Assembly: GCA_963704025.1 (NCBI GenBank) | Contig: CAVPGP010000002.1 | Location: 930,001 to 994,000 of the forward strand | Direction: 5' to 3' | From: CAVPGP01 sp963704025 | GTDB lineage: Bacteria; Actinomycetota; Thermoleophilia; Gaiellales; Gaiellaceae | DNA: 64,000 nt | Part shown: one piece after another, positions 42,418-48,654 of the stretch | How the letters are laid out: every line of letters starts with the position of its first letter | Numbering within the stretch: position 1 is the stretch's first letter | Program-made: the position numbers and the translations under genes | Notes under the pieces: model-generated | The model's input: only the letters and a program-made list of their open reading frames with translations | Told to the model about the DNA's origin: nothing | Database searches by the model: none

Positions 42418-43020
42418 TCAGCGGAACGAGACTCGCTGCGGCGGCCAGTAGGTCGCGAACACGCGGCCGATCAGGTTCCGGCGCGGGACCGTCCCCCACA
42501 ACCGCGAGTCGCACGACGCTTCGCGGTTGTCGCCCATGAAGAAGAACCGGCCAGGCGGGATCACCCGGGGCGGCAGCGTCCGCGTGTCCCGGCGCTCCGC
42601 GTTCAGATACGGCTCGGTCAGGCGCGTGCCGTTGATGTAGACGTACCCGTGGCGCTCGGACCAGGTCTCGCCGGGCAGGGCGATCAGCCGCTTGACGAAC
42701 GTCCCGCCGGCGCCGCAGCTGAGCGCCGCGGCCGGCGGCGTCTTGAAGACGACGATGTCGCCGCGCTTCGGCTGCCTGAAGTGGTAGACGAAACGAGCGG
42801 CCAGCACGCGGTCCGAATAGGACGCCTCACAGCCGTTGCCGGGTGTCGCGCAGTGGAGCGTCGGCTCCATCGACGAGGACGGGATCCGGTACGGGTTCAC
42901 GATCCAGGCCTTGATCGCCAGCACGATCACGATCGCGCCGACGATCGTCACGAGCCAGTCGATGGTCACCCGCCAGCCGGGCGACATGCCGTGCGTCAGC
43001 CTGTCCACGGGATGCCTCAT
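42418..43020 (-). CDS. lepB: Signal peptidase I, paralogue 1
   Basis: The 200-residue protein has one N-terminal membrane helix (TIVGAIVIVLAIKAWIV), the catalytic Ser50 in RIPSSSMEPTLH and the catalytic Lys110 in GTFVKRLIALPGE. The GDNREASCDSRLWG box follows near the C-terminus. It cleaves Sec and Tat signal peptides at the outer face of the membrane. It overlaps the trmD stop by 4 bases. A close paralogue sits on the other side of trmD. Confidence 0.95.
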   Translation of the reverse strand: MRHPVDRLTHGMSPGWRVTIDWLVTIVGAIVIVLAIKAWIVNPYRIPSSSMEPTLHCATPGNGCEASYSDRVLAARFVYHFRQPKRGDIVVFKTPPAAALSCGAGGTFVKRLIALPGETWSERHGYVYINGTRLTEPYLNAERRDTRTLPPRVIPPGRFFFMGDNREASCDSRLWGTVPRRNLIGRVFATYWPPQRVSFR

Positions 43021-43658
43021 CGCACGTTCTCCCGCCGCCAGGCCTCGACCCTGGCGTGGTCGCCCGAGAGCAGCACGTCCGGCACCGCCCAGCCGCGGAA
43101 CTCCGCCGGCCGCGTGTAGTGCGGGTACTCGAGCCTGCCGCCGAGCTCCGTCGAGAACGACTCGAGCTCTCCCGACCCCTCGGCGAGCGCGCCCGGCAGC
43201 CGCCGCGCGACGGCGTCCAGGACGACCATCGCCGCAAGGTCCCCGTTCGAGAGCACGTAGGGACCGATCGAGAGGGCGTCCGTGCAGAGATGCTCGACGA
43301 TCCGCTCGTCGAAGCCCTCGAAGCGGGACGACAGCAGCGTCACGCGCTCCGCAGCGGCGAGCTCCTCGACGATCGACTGCGTCAGCTGGCGGCCCTGCGG
43401 CGTCAGCGCGACGACAGGCCGACCCGGAGCCCCGCCGTACACCGCGTCGAGCGCGGCTGCTGCGACATCGACCCGGAGCACCATTCCCGCGCCGCCGCCG
43501 TAGGGCTCGTCGTCCACCTGGCCGCCGCGGAGCGGCGTGTAATCGCGGTAGTTGAAGAGCCGCAGGTCGAGCTCGCCGCCGAGCACCGCGGCCAGGGGCC
43601 GCTGCTCCGTCAGCCAGGCGAAGGCATGCGGAACGAGCGTGAAGACATCCAGCTGCAC
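43017..43658 (-). CDS. trmD: tRNA (guanine-N1)-methyltransferase, short C-terminus
   Basis: The 213-residue protein has the SPOUT knot signature: RDYTPLRGGQVDDEPYGGGAG, LLSSRFEGFDERIVEH, SIGPYVLSNGDLAAMVVLDAV and YTRPAEFRGWAVPDVLLSGDHARVEAW. It methylates G37 of tRNAs. It ends soon after AWRRENVR where the family usually continues with an arginine-rich helix, so the C-terminus is about 20-40 residues shorter than usual. GTG start at 43658. It is sandwiched between two lepB genes. Confidence 0.93.
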   Translation of the reverse strand: MQLDVFTLVPHAFAWLTEQRPLAAVLGGELDLRLFNYRDYTPLRGGQVDDEPYGGGAGMVLRVDVAAAALDAVYGGAPGRPVVALTPQGRQLTQSIVEELAAAERVTLLSSRFEGFDERIVEHLCTDALSIGPYVLSNGDLAAMVVLDAVARRLPGALAEGSGELESFSTELGGRLEYPHYTRPAEFRGWAVPDVLLSGDHARVEAWRRENVR

Positions 43659-43670
43659 GGAACGGCGAGG

Positions 43671-44273
43671 CTAGTGGAACGAGATCCGCTTCGGCGGCCA
43701 GTAGGTCGCGAAGACCTGCCCGATCAGATCCTTCCGCGGCACGGCTCCCCAGCGGCGCGAATCGCACGAGTACTTGCGGTTGTCGCCCATGAAGAAATAG
43801 TGGCCGGCCGGGATCGTGCGCGGGGGCCACGTCTCGGCGTCGCGCCGGTCGGGCTTCACCCAGGGCTCGTCCAGCCGCTTCCCGTCGATGTAGACGATGC
43901 CGTCCCGCTCCGACCAGGTATCGCCGGGCAGGCCGATCAGGCGCTTCACGTAGACACCCGCGGAGCCGCAGAGCGTCAATGCCTTCTTCGGCGCCTGGAA
44001 GACGATGATGTCGCCGCGGCTCGGCCTGCGGAAGTGGTAGATGAAGCGGTTCGCGAGCACGCGGTCGGAGAAGCTCGCCTCGCAGTCGGCGCCCGGCCGC
44101 GCGCAGTGCAGCGTGGGCTCCATCGAGGAGGACGGGATCCGGTACGGGTTGACGATCCAGGCCTTGATGGCCAGCACGATCACGATCGCGCCGACGATCG
44201 TCACGAGCCAGTCGATGGTCACACGCCAGCCGTGCGGCATGCCCTCGGTCAGCCTGTCGACCGGCCCTCTCAT
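43671..44273 (-). CDS. lepB: Signal peptidase I, paralogue 2
   Basis: The 200-residue protein is closely similar to the product of 42418-43020, with Ser50 (RIPSSSMEPTLH) and Lys110 (VYVKRLIGLPGD). Both share a pair of cysteines around the loop after the active Ser (HCA...CEAS), not usual for the family. It overlaps rimM by 4 bases. The two may divide the secreted substrates between them; there is no evidence for which. Confidence 0.95.
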   Translation of the reverse strand: MRGPVDRLTEGMPHGWRVTIDWLVTIVGAIVIVLAIKAWIVNPYRIPSSSMEPTLHCARPGADCEASFSDRVLANRFIYHFRRPSRGDIIVFQAPKKALTLCGSAGVYVKRLIGLPGDTWSERDGIVYIDGKRLDEPWVKPDRRDAETWPPRTIPAGHYFFMGDNRKYSCDSRRWGAVPRKDLIGQVFATYWPPKRISFH

Positions 44274-44740
44274 GCGTCCTCGACGAACCCCGCCGCCACG
44301 ACGATCCGTCCCGCGGGCACGTCGACCTCCCGCACGCAGTCCTCGACGAGGGGCAACGCGAGCCCGGTGTCCAGCTCGAGCACGTCGTTCGCCGGGTACG
44401 GCTGCACGTCCTTCACGTGCCCGAGGAGGGCGCCGCTCTCCTCCACGACCTCGAGCCCGACGAGCTCGAACACGTAGTACTCGTCCGGCTCGAGCGCAGG
44501 CAGCTCACTGCGCGGGACGGTGAGCTCCGCGCCCCGCTCGACCGGCCGGTCGAGGCGGATCGCGAGCCTGCCGCCGCCGACGCGCTTCGAGGCGACGACC
44601 TCCGCCGGCTCGCCGTCGACGAGCACGCGCGCGCCGCGCGCAAGCCGCTCCGGCGCCTCGCTCGCGTGCTCGACGACGAAGGAGCCGTCGAGCCCGTGCG
44701 GCCGCCCCACGCGGCCGACCATGACGAGGTCCTCCGTCAT
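44270..44740 (-). CDS. rimM: 16S rRNA processing protein RimM
   Basis: The 156-residue protein has the N-terminal MVGRVGRPHGLDGSFVVEHAS and the PRC-barrel part (DEYYVFELVGLEVVEESG, IPSR-type end VPAGRIVVAAGFVEDA). It assists 30S maturation. It overlaps the phosphoesterase gene at ATGA, so it is part of the same operon. Confidence 0.93.
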   Translation of the reverse strand: MTEDLVMVGRVGRPHGLDGSFVVEHASEAPERLARGARVLVDGEPAEVVASKRVGGGRLAIRLDRPVERGAELTVPRSELPALEPDEYYVFELVGLEVVEESGALLGHVKDVQPYPANDVLELDTGLALPLVEDCVREVDVPAGRIVVAAGFVEDA

Positions 44741-45402
44741 TGCGAAAAGGCTGCGATCGCCTCGGCCCGCGAAGGCACGCGGAGGACGTTCTCGACCGCG
44801 AGCTCGTCGGCCGCCGGGTAGCCGCTCGTCCGGATGGCCGACGCGGCTCTCTCGAAGTCGTACTCCGTGCGCCGGTGCTCGACGTCGTCGGAGACGAGTG
44901 CCCAGTAGGCACCCGGCCGGTCCTCGTAGGGCATGCCGACGCTGCCCGCGTTCGCGTACCGCCCGCGCCGCTGCTGCATGTGCGTGTGCCCGCCGACGAC
45001 GAGCCGCGCATCGCTACCCGCCAGCAACCGCTCCAGCTCCTCGTCGGTCGTCGCGTCGGTGATCGTCGGCATGTCGTCGGTCGGGGTCGCGTGGCAGTAG
45101 CAGACGCCGTCCAGCTCGACGGCGATCGGCAGCCGGGCGAGGGCCTCCCAGTCGGCTTCCGGCAGCTGCTCGTAGACCCAGCCCCCGTTGTCGCCTTCTC
45201 CGCGCGGATCCCGCTCGCAGTTGCCGCGGATCCAGATCGCCTCCACGGAGCGCGCAAGCTCGAGCGTCTCGGCCGGGAACGGGCCGTACACGACGTCGCC
45301 GCCGTACACGATCGCGTCGGGTCTCTCCTCCTGAACCTCGCCGAGCACGGCCTCGAGCGCATGCACGTTTCCGTGCACGTCGTACAGAGCGGCGACCTTC
45401 AC
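44737..45402 (-). CDS. Metallophosphoesterase, YfcE/MJ0936 type
   Basis: The 221-residue calcineurin-like enzyme has ALYDVHGNVHALEAVLGE, YGGDVVYGPFPAE, RGNCERDP and VVGGHTHMQQRR, which supply the two-metal site. Substrates vary in this family (phosphodiesters or nucleotides). It is inserted between the KH protein and rimM genes, where I would not expect it. GTG start at 45402 overlaps the khpA stop. Confidence 0.92.
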   Translation of the reverse strand: MKVAALYDVHGNVHALEAVLGEVQEERPDAIVYGGDVVYGPFPAETLELARSVEAIWIRGNCERDPRGEGDNGGWVYEQLPEADWEALARLPIAVELDGVCYCHATPTDDMPTITDATTDEELERLLAGSDARLVVGGHTHMQQRRGRYANAGSVGMPYEDRPGAYWALVSDDVEHRRTEYDFERAASAIRTSGYPAADELAVENVLRVPSRAEAIAAFSQ

Positions 45403-45629
45403 TCGACGATCTCGAGGTAGACCCTGCGGCCGTCGTGCGCGGCGCTTGCGCGCACGACCGTTCGCAGCGCCCGCGCGATCCGGCCCGAGCGGCCGATCAC
45501 CTTGCCGATGTCGTCCGGAGCCACGAAGAGGCGCAGCACGAGATCGTCGTCCCGGTCCACCTCCTCGACCTTGACGGACTCGGGATCGTCGACGAGCTCC
45601 CGCGCCAGGTACGCGAGCAGCTCAGCCAA
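45399..45629 (-). CDS. khpA: KH-domain RNA-binding protein KhpA
   Basis: The 76-residue protein is a single KH domain with the GxxG loop DIGKVIGRSGRIARALRTVV. It binds RNA and accompanies rpsP in many bacteria, as here. A TTG at 45629 starts it, 8 bases inside the end of rpsP. Confidence 0.92.
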   Translation of the reverse strand: MAELLAYLARELVDDPESVKVEEVDRDDDLVLRLFVAPDDIGKVIGRSGRIARALRTVVRASAAHDGRRVYLEIVE

Positions 45630-45864
45630 TGTTCTTGGCCTTGAGGAGACGCGCCACCGCTTCGGTGGGCAGGGCCCCCTTCGAGAGCCAGTCCTTCACC
45701 TTCGCCTCGTCGAACTCGATCGTCGACGGGTCGGTCTGGGGGTTGTAGCGCCCCACGATCTCCAGGAACTTGCCGTCGCGCGGCGAGCGCGAGTCAGCGG
45801 CGACCACGCGGTAAATCGGGTTCTTCTTCGACCCGACGCGGGCCAGTCTCAACTTCACAGCCAT
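45622..45864 (-). CDS. rpsP: 30S ribosomal protein S16
   Basis: The 80-residue protein has KLRLARVGSKKNPIYRVVAAD and GRYNPQTDPSTIEFDEAKVKDWL, the full S16 pattern. It starts 5 bases downstream of ffh and overlaps khpA, in the usual ffh-rpsP-khpA-rimM-trmD order. Confidence 0.97.
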   Translation of the reverse strand: MAVKLRLARVGSKKNPIYRVVAADSRSPRDGKFLEIVGRYNPQTDPSTIEFDEAKVKDWLSKGALPTEAVARLLKAKNIG

Positions 45865-45868
45865 GCAG

Positions 45869-47206
45869 TTACCTCCGGCCGGCTTTCTGGACGAGATCGG
45901 GCGGGAGCGCCGGCATCTTTCCCTTGCCCATCTGCTTCATCATCTTCTCCATCTGCTTGCGCGCCTGCAGAAGCCTGTTCACCTCGTCGAGCGAGGTGCC
46001 GCTCCCCTTGGCGATCCGGACGCGGCGCCGCTGGTCGATCGCGTGCGGGACGCGCCGCTCGTGCGGGGTCATCGAGAGCACGATCGCCTCGACACGGGCC
46101 AGCTGGCGGTCGTCGATCTGCACGTCGCCGAGCTGGTTGCCGAGGCCGGGGATCATCTTCAGGACGCCCTGCAGCGGTCCCATCTTCTTCAGCATCCGCT
46201 GGGCGGCGAGGAAGTCGTCGAAGGTGAACTGCCCCTTCCGGAGCCGCTCCTCCAATGCAGCCTGCTCGTCCTCCTCGACGGCGGCCTCTGCCCTCTCGAT
46301 CAGGGTCAGGACGTCCCCCATGCCGAGGATCCGGGAGGCCATCCGGTCGGGGTGGAACCACTCGAGCTGGTCGAGCTTCTCGCCGACGGACATCAGCTTG
46401 ATCGGCTTCCCCGTCACCGCCTTCACCGAGAGCGCCGCACCCCCGCGCGCGTCGCCGTCGAGCTTGGTCATCACGACGCCGTCGAAGGCGATCCGCTCCT
46501 GGAACGCGGTGGCGACGTTGACGGCCTCCTGGCCGGTCATCGCGTCGAGGACGAGCAGCACGTTGAACGGCTTCGCCTCGGCGCGCACCGCCGCGAGCTC
46601 GTCCATCAGCGCCTCGTCGATATGGAGGCGGCCCGCGGTGTCGACGATCACCGTGTCGACGCCGTCCGCCTTCGCCCGGGCGAGGCCCGAGCGCAACGCC
46701 TCGACGGGATCCTGCGTCTCGGCTCGGTACACAGGGACCTGAATCTGCTTGCCGAGCTGCTCGAGCTGGTCGATCGCGGCGGGCCGCTGCAGGTCGGCGG
46801 CGATCAGGCCGGGCGTGCGCTTCTGCTCCTTGCGCAGAAGCAGCGCGAGCTTCGCCGCAGCCGTCGTCTTCCCGGAGCCCTGGAGCCCCGCGAGCAGGAT
46901 CACCGTCGGCCCTTTGGAGGCGAAGGCGAGCGTGGAGTCGCCGCCGCCCATCAGCGCGGTCAGCTCCTCGTGGACGATCTTCACGACCTGCTGGCCCGGC
47001 GTCAGGCTCTTGAGCACGTCCTGGCCGAGCGCGCGCTCCTTCACCTGCGCGACGAACTGCTTGACGACCTCGAAGTTGACGTCCGCTTCGAGCAGCGCGA
47101 GGCGGATCTCGCGCATCGCGCGCGAGATCGCCTCCTCGTCGAGCCTGCCCTTCTTGCGGAGGTCGCCGAGGCTGGCCTGCAGCCGGTCGGAAAGGGTGTC
47201 GAACAC
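45869..47206 (-). CDS. ffh: Signal recognition particle protein Ffh
   Basis: The 445-residue GTPase has the N domain, G motifs LAGLQGSGKTTAAAKLALLL, DTAGRLHIDEALMDEL, TKLDGDARGGAALS, and the C-terminal M domain with methionine-rich helices (ARKQMEKMMKQMGKGKMP). It targets ribosomes making membrane proteins to FtsY. It heads the long minus-strand run; a 90-base gap with two hairpins separates it from the Ig-like gene. Confidence 0.96.
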   Translation of the reverse strand: MFDTLSDRLQASLGDLRKKGRLDEEAISRAMREIRLALLEADVNFEVVKQFVAQVKERALGQDVLKSLTPGQQVVKIVHEELTALMGGGDSTLAFASKGPTVILLAGLQGSGKTTAAAKLALLLRKEQKRTPGLIAADLQRPAAIDQLEQLGKQIQVPVYRAETQDPVEALRSGLARAKADGVDTVIVDTAGRLHIDEALMDELAAVRAEAKPFNVLLVLDAMTGQEAVNVATAFQERIAFDGVVMTKLDGDARGGAALSVKAVTGKPIKLMSVGEKLDQLEWFHPDRMASRILGMGDVLTLIERAEAAVEEDEQAALEERLRKGQFTFDDFLAAQRMLKKMGPLQGVLKMIPGLGNQLGDVQIDDRQLARVEAIVLSMTPHERRVPHAIDQRRRVRIAKGSGTSLDEVNRLLQARKQMEKMMKQMGKGKMPALPPDLVQKAGRR

Positions 47207-47254
47207 CGCGGAACAGTGTACGCACGGCCTTGCGGAGGCCGCTCACGAGGATCA

Positions 47255-47282
47255 CGCGCGCCGCCCGGTCGGACGGCGCGCG
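47255..47282. other. GC-rich hairpin upstream of ffh
   Basis: CGCGCGCCG (47255-47263) pairs with CGGCGCGCG (47274-47282). A smaller CGGCCT/AGGCCG stem lies about 30 bases away. Neither has a T-run. They lie between the Ig-like gene end and ffh. Confidence 0.45.
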
Positions 47283-47298
47283 TGCGACGGTCGTCCTG

Positions 47299-48096
47299 TC
47301 AGTGCAGGGTGACGGGGAACGACACGAGGATGCGGTTCGAGATCCCGGCGAGGATGTTCTCACCCGGCTTGCGGGCGCGTACGAAGACCGCCAGCAGCTG
47401 CTGGCGCGACGAGGCCGGGAAGCCCGAGAGCTGGTGCGCGGTCGCGGCCGCCCACCCGTCAGAGCCGGTCGGCACCTCGACGACCGAGAACTGGTTGAAC
47501 GGCGTGGCCGTGACGTACACGAGCGCACCGGTGACCGCGCGGCCGTTGCAGGCGGACACGTGGAACTTCATCGTCAGGTCGTTCGTCGAGCGCGTGATCG
47601 GCGACGGCGACGCGGACTGTCCGTCGATCAGAAGCCTCGCAGGAGGCGAGAGCTGCGTGACGTCCACCGGGCCGCTGCCGGACGGGCACCCGGTGGCGGG
47701 CGGCGGCGCGGGCGCGGCCTTCACGACCTCCGTCTGGGCGGACGTGACCTGAGCCGAGCCGTCCGCGTTCCGCGCCGTCACGCGAACCCGGATCGTCCTG
47801 CCGACGTCCGCGTGCTTGACCACGTACGTCGAGGAGTCGGCACCGCCGATGTTCCCGCAGTTGGCACCCTGAGCGCTGCACCGGCGCCACTGGTAGCTGT
47901 ACGTGACCGTGCTCGAGCTCGTCCATGAGCCGGAGGACGCGGTGAGCGTCTGGCCCTCCTGCGGCGTGCCGGAGATCTTCGGCTCGACCGTGTTCACCGG
48001 CGCCGCGTCGCTCGCGGCGTGCGACAGCCCGGCGACCGCGCCGACGGTCACCGCGGCCGCTGCGAAGAGCACGAGCAGGTTCTGCTTGCGCGTCAT
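47299..48096 (-). CDS. Secreted Ig-like domain protein
   Basis: The 265-residue protein has a Sec signal peptide (NLLVLFAAAAVTVGAVAGLSHA). One Ig-like repeat follows (ISGTPQEGQTLTASSGSW...ADVGRTIRVRVTARNADGSA). The C-terminal 110-residue domain has GALVYVTATPF and RARKPGENILAGISNRILV. The same C-terminal domain ends the protein at 62020-63055. A pair of cysteines lies in each Ig repeat. It is probably a cell-surface or secreted adhesin-like protein. Confidence 0.82.
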   Translation of the reverse strand: MTRKQNLLVLFAAAAVTVGAVAGLSHAASDAAPVNTVEPKISGTPQEGQTLTASSGSWTSSSTVTYSYQWRRCSAQGANCGNIGGADSSTYVVKHADVGRTIRVRVTARNADGSAQVTSAQTEVVKAAPAPPPATGCPSGSGPVDVTQLSPPARLLIDGQSASPSPITRSTNDLTMKFHVSACNGRAVTGALVYVTATPFNQFSVVEVPTGSDGWAAATAHQLSGFPASSRQQLLAVFVRARKPGENILAGISNRILVSFPVTLH

Positions 48097-48180
48097 TCGG
48101 ATTCCCCCCTTGTCTCGGTTTCAACCGGTTCCTGGGGCTACGTTAGACCCGCCGGGGGCTCCGAGCTTCTCTTGTGTCGT

Positions 48181-48600
48181 TCAGGAGCTGCGGGTGACCG
48201 TCTCGCAGGTGGCCTCGACTCGGTCGATCGCGTCGGCGTAGACCGTGTCGATGCCCCCGGCGCAGTCGACGCGGTCCCACTCCCCGTCGCGTGCGTAGAT
48301 CACGTCGTTCTTCTTGCCGCCGGCGATGAAGTCCCTGCCTGGACCGCCGACGAGGCGGTCGTTCCCCCAGCCGCCGTCGATCGCGTCGTTGCCGGGGCCG
48401 CCGTCGATCCGGTCGTTGCCGTATCCGCCGGCGAGCGAGTCGTTGCCGGCGAGCCCGCAGATGACGTCGGACCTCGGCGTCCCGCGCAGCGAGTCGTTCC
48501 CGGGCGTGCCGCCGCAGGATGACGCCTGCGGCGCCCCGGAGCTTCCGAGGGCGAGCGCTGCTGCGACTGCTGCGAGGGCGGCGACTCGCATACCTCTCAC
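48181..48600 (-). CDS. Secreted RTX-like calcium-binding repeat protein
   Basis: The 139-residue protein has a signal peptide (VAALAAVAAALALGSSG) and seven GGxGxDxx-type nonapeptides (for example GGYGNDRID, GGPGNDAID, GGWGNDRLV). These repeats fold into a calcium-binding beta roll in secreted proteins. It is much smaller than typical RTX toxins and has no enzymatic domain. The ATG three codons in (MRVAALAA) is an alternative start. Confidence 0.85.
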   Translation of the reverse strand: MRGMRVAALAAVAAALALGSSGAPQASSCGGTPGNDSLRGTPRSDVICGLAGNDSLAGGYGNDRIDGGPGNDAIDGGWGNDRLVGGPGRDFIAGGKKNDVIYARDGEWDRVDCAGGIDTVYADAIDRVEATCETVTRSS

Positions 48601-48654
48601 TGAACACGACTTCCGCCCCTGGGCATCCCCCGTTTTGAGGCCTAGACTCGACCG

